Assembly: GCA_002305995.1 (NCBI GenBank)
Contig: DBRN01000012.1
Location: 579,841 to 643,840, forward strand
DNA: 64,000 nt
Direction of reading: 5' to 3'
Source: Atopobiaceae bacterium UBA1367
Lineage (GTDB): Bacteria > Actinomycetota > Coriobacteriia > Coriobacteriales > Atopobiaceae
The translations under genes were made by a program, and so were the position numbers. Of the stretch, positions 33,788 to 43,563 are shown piece after piece; the first letter of the stretch is position 1; the number at the start of each line of letters is the position of its first letter. The notes beneath the pieces were generated by a model that was given only the letters and a program-made list of their open reading frames with translations, had not been told where the DNA came from and searched no databases.

Positions 33788-35604
33788 TCGAAGACCCTCC
33801 CTCCGCGGAATGCGCCAAAGCCAAAGTGGTCGCAACGCAGGCACCTCGATGCCTCCTGATGCGCCTCCTGGTCGGTGAGACCATGCTCGACCAGGTCGAA
33901 GTCAGCGATGCGCTCACGCGCCTCGCGCTCGGTCATCTCGCAGCGGGCACACGACACCTTGCCCTTGAACTGCACGGGCGGCAGGTCGACCGGGAAGTCG
34001 AGCGTGTGATGGAAGCCGAGGTAGTTGTCGATGTTGCCTGCGGCGACCTTGCCGGCGTTGATGGCGCGGATGACCGTGGCGGGGCCGGTCTGGCAGTCAC
34101 CGCCGGAGAAGACGCCGTCGAAGCCCGGCACGGCCTGGTCGGCACCCGTCTGGATGCGTCCCCACCTGCAGGGCACGCCCTGCTCCTCGAACGCCGCCGA
34201 GTCGATGGCCTGCCCGATGGCGACGACAACGATGTCGCAGCCCAACAGGACGTCCTCGGCGTCGGCCGTGCGCGGCGCGAAGCGGCCGCGCGACAGGCCC
34301 CCGATGATCTGCCTCTCCACCACCAGGCCCGCGACCTTGCCATCCCTGACCTCGATGCGCTTGGGGGCATGAAGCTCGAGCAGCTCGCAGCCCTCCTCCT
34401 TGGCGCCGACGATCTCCTCGTCCTGGGCCGTCATGTCGGCGACGCGACGGCGGTAGACGATGGTGACCGCCTCGGCACCCAGGCGCACGCTCGTGCGGGC
34501 GACGTCCATGGCGACGTTACCGCCGCCGATGACGGCCACCCGCTTGCCGGTGAAGTCGCGCGGCTTCTCGTCGCCCATGTCGCGAAGCAGCTCGACCGCG
34601 GAGATGACGCCTTCCGCATCCTCGCCCTCAAGCCCCAGCTTGTTGTCGCTGTGCGCGCCGATGGCGATGTAGACGGCATCGTAGCCCTCGCGCAGGGCCG
34701 CGAGGTCGGTCACAGGGGAATCGAGCTTGACCTCGATTCCCAGGCGCAGGATCCAGTCGATCTCGCGCTGGAGCTCGTCATGTGGCAGGCGGTAGTTGGG
34801 AATGCCGTAGCGCAGCATGCCGCCGAGGTGATGGCGTGCCTCGAAGACGGTGCAGCGGTGCCCCATGAGGCTCAGGTAGTAGGCGGCCGAGAGGCCCGCT
34901 GGGCCACCGCCGACGATGGCGACCCGCTTGCCCGTGTCCGCCGCCCTCTGGTCGCGCACGTCATAGTCATCCATGTGGTCGATGGCGTAGCGCTTGAGGC
35001 CACGGATGTTCATGGGATCGTCGACCATGCCGCGACGGCAGTTGATCTCGCAGGGATGCTCGCAGATCAACCCGCACACCAGGGGCAGCGGGTTGTCCTT
35101 ACGGATGAGTTTGACCGCGTCGGTGTAGCGACCGGCCTCGACCAGACTGATGTAGCCAGGGATGTCGACCGCCGCGGGGCAGCCCGAGACGCACGGGACG
35201 AGCTGGCTCTGGGAGAAGCCACAGCCATGATGCCTCACATGGTGCTCGAAGTCGTCACGGAAGCCCTGGATGGCTGTCAGGGCCATCTCGCCCGCCTCGT
35301 ACCCGATCGCGCAGTCGGCAGAGAGGTACACCGAGCGGGCCGCGCGTTCGATCTGGTCGAGCGTCCGCTCGGTGGCGCGGTTCTCGAGGACCTCGTCCAT
35401 GAGATCGGAGAGCACCCGCAGCCCGACGCGGCAGGGCGTGCACTTCCCACAGCTCTGTGTGGCGCACATGGACACGTACGCGGCAGTGAACTCCACCGGA
35501 CACGGCGCGAGAGAGCTCACCGCAAGGCGCCTGCCAAGCGCCTCGTGCAAGCCGTCCATCACGGCTTGGGCCTTGCTGCGCTCGATGACGTGCAATCTCG
35601 CCAT
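33781..35604 (-). CDS. NuoF/GltD-like FAD and Fe-S oxidoreductase, hydrogenase partner
   Basis: 607 residues. The N-terminal 110 residues resemble the C-terminal Fe-S domain of NuoF (CGKCTPCRVGLRVL near residues 53-67). Next comes a GltD-type dicluster domain (CVSGCPAAVDIPGY, CGLICEHPCEINCRR) and two Rossmann folds: FAD site VAIVGGGPAGLSAAYYL near 235 and NAD(P) site VAVIGGGNVAMDVART near 370. A C-terminal cysteine cluster (CARCEM, CLRCDHFG) ends the protein. The NuoF flavin/NADH core is missing, so NAD(P)H would enter through the GltD part. Overlap with the hydrogenase gene implies a complex that passes electrons between NAD(P)H and the hydrogenase; bifurcation is possible but unproven. Confidence 0.88.
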   Translation of the reverse strand: MARLHVIERSKAQAVMDGLHEALGRRLAVSSLAPCPVEFTAAYVSMCATQSCGKCTPCRVGLRVLSDLMDEVLENRATERTLDQIERAARSVYLSADCAIGYEAGEMALTAIQGFRDDFEHHVRHHGCGFSQSQLVPCVSGCPAAVDIPGYISLVEAGRYTDAVKLIRKDNPLPLVCGLICEHPCEINCRRGMVDDPMNIRGLKRYAIDHMDDYDVRDQRAADTGKRVAIVGGGPAGLSAAYYLSLMGHRCTVFEARHHLGGMLRYGIPNYRLPHDELQREIDWILRLGIEVKLDSPVTDLAALREGYDAVYIAIGAHSDNKLGLEGEDAEGVISAVELLRDMGDEKPRDFTGKRVAVIGGGNVAMDVARTSVRLGAEAVTIVYRRRVADMTAQDEEIVGAKEEGCELLELHAPKRIEVRDGKVAGLVVERQIIGGLSRGRFAPRTADAEDVLLGCDIVVVAIGQAIDSAAFEEQGVPCRWGRIQTGADQAVPGFDGVFSGGDCQTGPATVIRAINAGKVAAGNIDNYLGFHHTLDFPVDLPPVQFKGKVSCARCEMTEREARERIADFDLVEHGLTDQEAHQEASRCLRCDHFGFGAFRGGRVFEW

Positions 35605-35694
35605 AGAATCCCCCAATCCACCGGCTTCTACCTCATGAGCGGCGACCCCTCGCCCCCTCTCGGCACGCGGGCCGCACCGTACAGGCTTCGCACC

Positions 35695-35722
35695 ATTATG
35701 CCTGATTCGGCCCCTTTGTCCA
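35695..35722 (-). promoter_or_regulatory. promoter of the hydrogenase operon
   Basis: On the minus strand TGGACA (35717-35722), a 16-base spacer and CATAAT (35695-35700), close to the vegetative consensus, 91 bases before the first ATG of the operon. Confidence 0.6.
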
Positions 35723-35793
35723 TCGCGTGCGCCCGCCCATCCGCCGCCGACGGCCGCTGCCCGGCCCCTCCCGTCGGGCAGGGCCGTCATGCG

Positions 35794-35828
35794 TCGCAAA
35801 AAGGCGCTCCCGCCGCCGCGGGAGCGCC
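35794..35828 (-). terminator. Rho-independent terminator of pckA
   Basis: GGCGCTCCCG (35803-35812) pairs with CGGGAGCGCC (35819-35828), and on the minus strand TTTTT follows directly. Placed 36 bases after the pckA stop. Confidence 0.88.
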
Positions 35829-35863
35829 CATGTCAAGGCATGTGTGGGTGGGACCTATGGGGC

Positions 35864-37519
<1,656 letters not shown>

Positions 37520-37902
37520 GTGATACCTCCTTCTGGGGTGCCGCCCAACCTCAGGCGGCGCCTGTCTCGACAGGTAATGTGAGCCAACTAGCTAGGGTAA
37601 TCCATTGGCATGCGCACGAGGAGAAAGTTAACAAAATCTGTCACTATATGGACTTCTCGGGGATATTATGCAGGCGGTTTGAGAAGGATCGGCGTGTGGC
37701 GGCACACGTCGGCAGGCGATGGCCACACATATGGTAGTGCGCATCGGGCGACGGCCGCACGACCGCTCGCCCCCTTTGCGCGCACCACGCAACCCCGTGC
37801 CTTGGATACGTGCGAGAATCGAGCGTGGGACGCCCTCCCCCCGCAGGCATCCCGACCATCACTCATGCGGAGGGGCTTCGGCGCGACGAGAGGGGAGCAC
37901 TC
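37520..37902. other. divergent promoter region between pckA and the mutarotase gene
   Basis: About 380 bases. The part near 37600-37680 is AT-rich and must hold outward promoters for both genes, but no -35/-10 pair is clear. No RNA, repeat or further gene recognised. Confidence 0.4.
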
Positions 37903-38784
37903 ATGGGTACGGTATCAGGCATCGCAGGCGGCAGGGTGACGGCATCGGTCGATTCCGATGGCGCACAGCTGACGAGCCTCACCCTCGACGGGGGCGAGTA
38001 CCTCTGGCAGCGCGACGGACGCTGGTGGCCGCGTTGCGCGCCGGTCCTGTTCCCCATCGTGGGCAATCTGCGCGCCGATCGCGCACGCTCCGCGCAGGGG
38101 GAGGTCACGCTTGGCCGGCACGGCCTGGCACGCATCCATGAGCACGAGCTCGTGGGGAGTGGCGCCTCGCACCTCACCTACGAGCTTCGATCGTCCGATG
38201 CCACCCGCCCGGCATTCCCCTACGACTTCTGTCTGCGCATGACCTATCGCATCGCCGACGACGCCCTCGCGCAGGAGTTCTACGTGGAGAACACGGGTGA
38301 CGTGACGCTGCCGTTCGTGGTCGGCGGGCATCCCGCCTTCAACGTGCCCGCACCGGGATGCGCCAGCGACTTCTCCTCCTGGCACCTGAGGTTCGCCGAG
38401 CCATGGACCTACGCCTCACCCACCATCAGCACGGAGACCGGGCTGCTCGACTTTGGCGACCGCTTCACCCTGCTGGAGGACTCCGACACACTCGGACTCA
38501 CCCACGAGCTCTTCGACGTCGACACGCTCACCTTCGAGGACGTGCCGCAGCGCACCGTCACCCTCGTGGGTCCCGAGGGACACGGCATGCGCATCGACTT
38601 TGACGGCTTCGACTACCTGGGGGTCTGGTCTGCCGCGGGCGACGCCCCCTTCGTGGCCCTCGAACCCTGGTGCGGCACCGCGACGCGCACCGACGAGGAT
38701 GACGTCTTCGAGCACAAGCAGGGCATGCTGTTCCTGGAACCCGGGGAGAGCCTCACCAAGGCCTTCGTGATGCGCCCGTTCTAG
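37903..38784 (+). CDS. aldose 1-epimerase family protein (mutarotase-like)
   Basis: 293 residues, beta-sandwich galactose-mutarotase fold of the YeaD/LacX-like branch. Sugar-ring contacts typical of the family are visible: PILFP-like APVLFPIVGNLR near residue 46, LGRHGLARIHE, FVVGGHPAFNVP near 142 with the catalytic-type histidine, and FVALEPWCGT near 247 with the glutamate. Probably equilibrates anomers of hexoses or hexose phosphates; the substrate is unknown. AGGGGAG precedes the ATG. Confidence 0.88.
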   Translation: MGTVSGIAGGRVTASVDSDGAQLTSLTLDGGEYLWQRDGRWWPRCAPVLFPIVGNLRADRARSAQGEVTLGRHGLARIHEHELVGSGASHLTYELRSSDATRPAFPYDFCLRMTYRIADDALAQEFYVENTGDVTLPFVVGGHPAFNVPAPGCASDFSSWHLRFAEPWTYASPTISTETGLLDFGDRFTLLEDSDTLGLTHELFDVDTLTFEDVPQRTVTLVGPEGHGMRIDFDGFDYLGVWSAAGDAPFVALEPWCGTATRTDEDDVFEHKQGMLFLEPGESLTKAFVMRPF

Positions 38785-38808
38785 CGGTCTGGCAACCGCC
38801 GCGCCAAC

Positions 38809-38848
38809 CAGGCGACGCCCCCTCCCCCGGCGGACGGGGCGTCGCCTG
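38809..38848 (+). terminator. hairpin after the mutarotase gene
   Basis: CAGGCGACGCCCC (38809-38821) pairs perfectly with GGGGCGTCGCCTG (38836-38848). There is no U-tract, so it is a likely but not classic terminator. Confidence 0.6.
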
Positions 38849-38890
38849 ATGACCTGCCGATCCCACCCGCCCGCGCTCGCTCGCACCAGG

Positions 38891-38926
38891 CTGCGCGCCG
38901 ATCGTGGACCCACGACGGACGCGCAG
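38891..38926. repeat. symmetric inverted repeat upstream of the pilin gene
   Basis: CTGCGCG-ccga-TCGTGG-ac-CCACGA-cgga-CGCGCAG: two stems (7 and 6 bp) around a matched internal bulge. It lies about 240 bases before the pilin start. An operator or RNA hairpin; nothing else is recognised in 38849-39165 apart from GGGAGGAG, the pilin ribosome binding site. Confidence 0.5.
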
Positions 38927-39165
38927 CCCACACATGCCGTCTCCATGCGAGCCACCCCGGTGCGTCCTGGCTGCGACCCGCGTCGCACCTCACTTGGAGA
39001 AGAGCGGCACCTCCCATCCCGAACGTCGTACGTTTGAGACCGAGGATGCCGACGCCCACGCGAAGCCCTCCGAGCGCACCATGCGTCCCTGGGTCCCGTG
39101 CGTGACGTCAGCCTCTGGAAAACGCCTCCCTGGAGGGAGGAACGGTCGCGTCGGGAGGAGATCGC

Positions 39166-40401
39166 ATGGACGGCAGAGGGACACACATCAGAGGAGCCGC
39201 CTTGGCCGCAGGGCTCGCCGTGGCCATGGCACTGGGCACGGTCTGCCTGTCGGCCAGGGAAGCACGGGCGTCGGAGGAAACTGAGGCCACCCAGCTGCCC
39301 CTGGAGGGCTCGACGAGCGAGATTGCCGAGAAGGCCGACACGCCCTCGGTCACGAAGGAGGTCCGCGAGGACTCGTCGCAGGAGTGGAGGTACACGGCCG
39401 ACGCCCATGTGGGCCAGGTGATCGAGTACCGCCTGATCGGGACGCTCCCCGCGAACTACGAGGCATACGACTCCTACCACCTTTGCCTCACCGACACCCT
39501 CTCGCCAGGGCTCAGGCTGGAGGTCCCACAGGATGCGGGCCTCTCCGAGGCGCTCGAGGTCCGCATCGACGGAAAGGCGGTGCCGCTCGATGGGGACCAT
39601 GTCAAGCTGTCCTACGAGGACAACGTGCTCGTGATCGACCTCGCCGACTTGAGGGACGCGGCCTGGGCAGACCACGAGATAGGCGGGTCGTCGATCGTGT
39701 CGGTAACATACCGGGCCAGCCTCACGGACCAGGCTGCGGTGGGCAAGGCGGGCAATCAGAACGAGGCCTATCTGACCTACACCTGCGACCCCCTCACCAA
39801 GGCGGAGGACAGGACCGTCGAGGCGCGCGCACAGGTCTTCACCTACCAGCTCGAGCTCACGAAGCTCGACGGCAGGGCCGGCACCGGGCTTGGCGGCGCT
39901 CGCTTCACCATCAGGGTCGCAGGCCGCCCTGCCGATGGTAGCACCTCAGGGCTCTACCTGCAGCCAGACGGCTCGCTTGGCACGCAAGCCCATGAGTTCG
40001 AGACGGACGCGACGGGCAAGGTCACGGTCAGCGGGCTCGACGAGGGAACGTACCTCATCAGCGAGACCAAGGCACCGGAGGGGTTCGAGCGCCTCGCAGG
40101 CGACCTGACGCTGGTCGTCATGTCGGAGCTCGGTGACCAGGAGCTGGGACTCTCGAGGCTGACTGCGACCGTGGAGGCCTCCCAGGCGAAGGTCAGCGCC
40201 GTGGACTCCGATTCCGGCCACGTCCATGTGACCGTCTCCAACACGCCCTCCCCACGCAAGGCGCAGGGACAGCCGACGTCATCGGGATCGAAGGCCGTCG
40301 AGAAGCTCGCGCAGACCGGAGTCGGGCCTGTCGCGGAGGCATTGCTCGCCTGCGGGCTCGTGCTCGTCGGTATCTCGCGGGCACGCAGGCGCGGACGGTA
40401 G
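39166..40401 (+). CDS. sortase-anchored fimbrial protein with isopeptide-type domains
   Basis: 411 residues. Signal peptide 1-36, cleaved near ARAS. Residues about 60-220 resemble the fimbrial isopeptide-formation D2 domain (IEYRLIGTLPANYEAYDSYH, LTDTLSPGL). Residues 225-350 form a SpaA-like prealbumin domain (LELTKLDG, LGGARFTI, ETKAPEGFE). The C-terminus carries the LPXTG-like LAQTG, a hydrophobic segment and RARRRGR. It is covalently attached to the wall or polymerised by a sortase, very likely the one encoded next. No pilin lysine motif is obvious, so it could be a monomeric adhesin. Confidence 0.9.
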   Translation: MDGRGTHIRGAALAAGLAVAMALGTVCLSAREARASEETEATQLPLEGSTSEIAEKADTPSVTKEVREDSSQEWRYTADAHVGQVIEYRLIGTLPANYEAYDSYHLCLTDTLSPGLRLEVPQDAGLSEALEVRIDGKAVPLDGDHVKLSYEDNVLVIDLADLRDAAWADHEIGGSSIVSVTYRASLTDQAAVGKAGNQNEAYLTYTCDPLTKAEDRTVEARAQVFTYQLELTKLDGRAGTGLGGARFTIRVAGRPADGSTSGLYLQPDGSLGTQAHEFETDATGKVTVSGLDEGTYLISETKAPEGFERLAGDLTLVVMSELGDQELGLSRLTATVEASQAKVSAVDSDSGHVHVTVSNTPSPRKAQGQPTSSGSKAVEKLAQTGVGPVAEALLACGLVLVGISRARRRGR

Positions 40402-40462
40402 GAGATCACGCCGTCAGGCTTGGTGCCGAGTGCCTTCGCGGGCACGCAGGCGCGGACGGTAG
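40375..40462. repeat. 27-bp direct repeat spanning the pilin stop codon
   Basis: The last 27 bases of the pilin gene including its stop (40375-40401) are repeated perfectly at 40436-40462, an offset of 61 bases. The second copy is non-coding. Confidence 0.92.
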
Positions 40463-40520
40463 CGCTCGCCACGACCTGACGGTCGAAGGCGTGTCAGACG
40501 GCACCGGAGATGGGAGCAGG

Positions 40521-40625
40521 ATGCACACATTCAGCAGGGCGGCGGCACGCATGGCAGTCACGGCGGTCCTCGGGTTTTGCGCCAACCCGGCACGGGCCAT
40601 CCGACGCCTGAGGGCGGGGGCGTAG
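40521..40625 (+). CDS. possible 34-residue peptide between pilin and sortase
   Basis: Short frame starting ATG at 40521, preceded by GGGAGCAGG. It encodes a basic, partly hydrophobic peptide (MHTFSRAAARMAVTAVLGF then CANPARA) that resembles a truncated signal sequence. Its stop is six bases before the sortase start, so it could couple translation. It may also be the relic of a lost second pilin. Evidence is weak. Confidence 0.25.
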   Translation: MHTFSRAAARMAVTAVLGFCANPARAIRRLRAGA

Positions 40626-40631
40626 CGAGCC

Positions 40632-41501
40632 ATGCACCGCCACCAACGACGGAGGGCCGGCAGGTGCGGGCGGCGCAGGCGGCACGGCACATCGGTGCGT
40701 CGCAGGCGCGTGCGCAGGCGCGCGCAGGGCCACCCGCTGGTCATGGGAGGGATCGCATGCATGCTGGCAGGCGCGGCCATCCTCAGCATGAACGAGCAGT
40801 CGAGGAGGGCCTACGGAGGCCTGTCGGAGAGCGTGCGCCATCCCGTGCAGGGGGCCGTGGAGGAAGCCGTGGACGACACGGCGAGCGCGCACGAGGGCGA
40901 CAGGAGGCCCACGGGCATCAACTGGGACACCCTCAAGCTCCTGAACCCCGACGTCGCCGCCTGGGTGAGCGTGGAGGGAACGGATGTCGACCTTCCGGTC
41001 ATGGCGCCGGCAGATCGGGACATGACCTACTACCTTCGCCACGACCTCTGGAGGCGCTGGGCCCTGGCGGGCACGCCCTTCCTCGACCACCGAAGCGATG
41101 CCGATGGTCCCCACCGACTGGTGTACGGGCACCACCTCGCCACAGGAGGGCAGTTCAGCAGCCTGCAGAGGGCGCACCGACAGGAGATCTTCGAGACGCT
41201 CGGAAGCTGCGTGTGGCAGACGCCCGGAGAGGGCGCGACATCCCTGGAGCCCTTCTGTGCGCTCATGGTCGACATGTGGTACGCACCGATCCAAACCTTC
41301 GGCTTCGATGGCGATGCGGGACTGCGGGACTGGCTCCGGGCACGCGCTGCGGAGGCGACGGCGCGCAACGCGGGCTACAGCGAGCTGGCGGAAGGCGCGC
41401 GCTCGGCGTTGACGCTCGTCACCTGCACCTCCGACCTCTCGCACCAGAGGTGGCGCACGCTCGTCATCTTCGTGCAGCGCACGGGCGCGGGACCTCCCTG
41501 A
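40632..41501 (+). CDS. sortase, class B-like
   Basis: Membrane transpeptidase that cleaves LPXTG-like signals. 289 residues: a very arginine-rich N-terminus (1-31), a membrane anchor (about 35-52), then the sortase fold with LNPDVAAWVSVEGTDVDLPVM, YLRHDLW, AGTPFLDHR, the catalytic His in YGHH (167/168), the catalytic Cys265 in TLVTCTSD, and an Arg at 273-275. The NPDVAAWV...YL start and TCTSD favour class B. The partner is the pilin 230 bases upstream. The weak ribosome binding site suggests coupling to upstream translation. Confidence 0.9.
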   Translation: MHRHQRRRAGRCGRRRRHGTSVRRRRVRRRAQGHPLVMGGIACMLAGAAILSMNEQSRRAYGGLSESVRHPVQGAVEEAVDDTASAHEGDRRPTGINWDTLKLLNPDVAAWVSVEGTDVDLPVMAPADRDMTYYLRHDLWRRWALAGTPFLDHRSDADGPHRLVYGHHLATGGQFSSLQRAHRQEIFETLGSCVWQTPGEGATSLEPFCALMVDMWYAPIQTFGFDGDAGLRDWLRARAAEATARNAGYSELAEGARSALTLVTCTSDLSHQRWRTLVIFVQRTGAGPP

Positions 41502-41521
41502 TCGGCGTACGCACAGGTGGT

Positions 41522-41551
41522 CGCCCCGGGGCAGAGCTGGGCCCCGGGGCG
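41522..41551. terminator. bidirectional terminator between sortase and ackA
   Basis: CGCCCCGGGGC (41522-41532) and GCCCCGGGGCG (41541-41551) pair over 11 bp around AGAGCTGG, between two converging genes. No U-run. Confidence 0.6.
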
Positions 41552-41573
41552 CGGCGGCCCTGGTGAGGGATCC

Positions 41574-42746
41574 TCAGCCGAGCAGCTCGGCGACATCGAG
41601 GGCGATCATGTACTCCTCGTTGGTCGGGACCACGAGCACCCGGATCGCGCTGTCGGGCGCAGAGATCTCGCGCACCTCGTCGACGCGGAGGGCGTTCTTC
41701 TCGTCGTCGATCCTGACGCCGAGCCAGGCGAGCTTCCTGGCGACCTCCGCGCGCATGGTCGGGGAGTTCTCGCCGATGCCCGCGGAGAAGGCGATGGTGT
41801 CGACGCCCTCGTTCGCCTGGGCCATCCCGCACACGAGCTGCGCGGTGCGGTAGGCGAACATCTCGATGGCCATGGCGGCCCTCTCGTCCCCCCTGGTGGC
41901 GGCCTCCTCGATGTCGCGGGTGTCCGAGCTGATGGCGGAGACGGCAAGCAGGCCGGACTGCTTGTTCATCATGGTGTCGACCTCGTCGACCGAGTAGCCT
42001 CCCTCGCGCTGGAGGTAGCAGACGGTCGCCGGGTCGATGGTGCCGCAACGGGTGCCCATGATGAGGCCGTCGAGCGGGGTCAGGCCCATGGTGGTGTCCA
42101 TGTCCCTGCCGTCGGTGATGGCGCATAGGGAGGCGCCGGAGCCCAGGTGGCAGCTCACGAGCTTGTGCACGTCATCGTCCAGGAACTCCTTGGCGGCACG
42201 CCAGATGTAGCGGTGCGAGGTGCCGTGGGCACCGTACTTGCGGATGTGCAACCTGTCGACCACGTCGCGCGGCAGCGCGTAGCGGTGCGCGCGCTCGGGG
42301 ATGTTGTAGTGGAAGGAGGTGTCGGCCACGACGACGTTGCCGATCTCGGGAAACAGCTCGCGGCAGGTCTCGATGACGTCCGCCTCGGCATAGTTGTGCA
42401 GGGGTGCAAGGGGCGCGACCTCGCGGACCCATCCGAGGGACTCCTCCGTCACGACCTTCGACTCGGGGAAGTACCAGCCGCCCTGGACCACGCGATGACC
42501 GATCCCCACGAAGTCCTTGCCTGTCTCCTTGACGATGTCGAAGGCGTGCTGGACCGCGGTCTTGTGGTCGGGCAGCGCGACCTCGAGCCGTCGCTTACCC
42601 CCCGAGGCAATGGACTCGTAGCCCACGAAGGAGCCATCGATGCCGATGCGCTCGCAGTTGCCCTTGGCGTAGACCTCGCGCGTGTCGACGTCAAGCAGCT
42701 GGAACTTGAGCGACGAGCTTCCCGCATTGATGACCAGAACGTTCAT
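41574..42746 (-). CDS. ackA: acetate kinase
   Basis: Makes ATP and acetate from acetyl phosphate. 390 residues of the ASKHA fold: VINAGSSSLKFQL near the start, VGHRVVQGG-like GIGHRVVQGG near 82, FHYNIPERAHRYALP near 165, HGTSHRYI, HLGSGASLCAI, MGLTPLDGLIMGTRCG and the adenine-site FSAGIGENSP are all intact. GGAGG upstream supports the ATG. Works with Pta, encoded about 11 kb to the left on the other strand. Confidence 0.97.
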   Translation of the reverse strand: MNVLVINAGSSSLKFQLLDVDTREVYAKGNCERIGIDGSFVGYESIASGGKRRLEVALPDHKTAVQHAFDIVKETGKDFVGIGHRVVQGGWYFPESKVVTEESLGWVREVAPLAPLHNYAEADVIETCRELFPEIGNVVVADTSFHYNIPERAHRYALPRDVVDRLHIRKYGAHGTSHRYIWRAAKEFLDDDVHKLVSCHLGSGASLCAITDGRDMDTTMGLTPLDGLIMGTRCGTIDPATVCYLQREGGYSVDEVDTMMNKQSGLLAVSAISSDTRDIEEAATRGDERAAMAIEMFAYRTAQLVCGMAQANEGVDTIAFSAGIGENSPTMRAEVARKLAWLGVRIDDEKNALRVDEVREISAPDSAIRVLVVPTNEEYMIALDVAELLG

Positions 42747-42901
42747 GGTTCCCCCTCCGACGAGCGCCTCCAGAGATTGCACAGACACATTCATCATACG
42801 ACCCGCATCCCACCGAGGGAGCCGAGAACTCACGCCACGCGGCAAAGCGCACGAGGGGCTCGGCGGGACAGGCCCCCGCTGCGGCGAGCGCTCCCCGCCC
42901 G

Positions 42902-43249
42902 CTACTCTGCGAGCAGGGAGCTCCCCAGGGAGCGTCCGCCCAGCACGTGCAGGTGGAGGTGCCTGACCACCTGGTCGGCATCGGGGCCGGCGTTGGTGAT
43001 CACACGGAAGCCGCTCTCGGAGATTCCCTCGCGCCTCGCCACCTCCCCGACCGCATGCACCAGGGCGGCAAGCGTCTCGGCGGGCACATCGTCGACGAGG
43101 GTCTCGTGGTGCGCCCGTGGCACCACGAGCACGTGCGTTGGCGCCGCAGGGCTCATGTCGCGGAAGGCGCAGACGAGGTCGTCCTCGTACACGTAGTCCG
43201 ACTCGATCACGTGGTTGGCTATCTTGCAGAAGATGCAGTCATCGCTCAT
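42902..43249 (-). CDS. HIT family hydrolase (HinT-like)
   Basis: 115-residue purine-nucleotide phosphoramidase-type protein. CIFCKI near the start (a zinc-type cysteine pair common in Gram-positive HinT), FRDMSPAAPTHVLVVP, and the histidine triad HLHLHVLGG near residue 97. Last gene of a compact minus-strand run with xseB, xseA and a zinc peptidase. Confidence 0.94.
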   Translation of the reverse strand: MSDDCIFCKIANHVIESDYVYEDDLVCAFRDMSPAAPTHVLVVPRAHHETLVDDVPAETLAALVHAVGEVARREGISESGFRVITNAGPDADQVVRHLHLHVLGGRSLGSSLLAE

Positions 43250-43292
43250 GGCAGTCTCCCTCTCGTCCGATGGGGGGCGTCGCGCCCTGGAC

Positions 43293-43562
43293 CTACTCGT
43301 CGATGTATGCCGTCGAGGGGGCAGAGGTCGTGTCGAAGGTGGCGGCGGGCGCCTCGGCTTGGTCGACCAGCTCCTGCACGCGCTGCTCGGCGCCGGACAG
43401 GCGCTCCCGCAGACTCGCGAGCAGGGCGACCCCCCTGCCATAGCGCTCGAGCGACTCCTCGAGCTCGAGGTCGCCCTGCTCGAGCGAGCGCACGATGCGC
43501 TCGAGCTCGACAGACGCCTCCTTGAACGTCATCTCGTCGACATTGCGCAGCTCATCGGTCAT
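43293..43562 (-). CDS. xseB: exodeoxyribonuclease VII small subunit
   Basis: 89 residues, with the helical hairpin typical of XseB: MTFKEASVELERIVRSLEQG and LELEESLERYGRGVAL. The tail beyond residue 70 is low-complexity. The ATG lies one base after the xseA stop, so the two subunits are co-translated. Confidence 0.95.
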   Translation of the reverse strand: MTDELRNVDEMTFKEASVELERIVRSLEQGDLELEESLERYGRGVALLASLRERLSGAEQRVQELVDQAEAPAATFDTTSAPSTAYIDE

Positions 43563-43563
43563 G

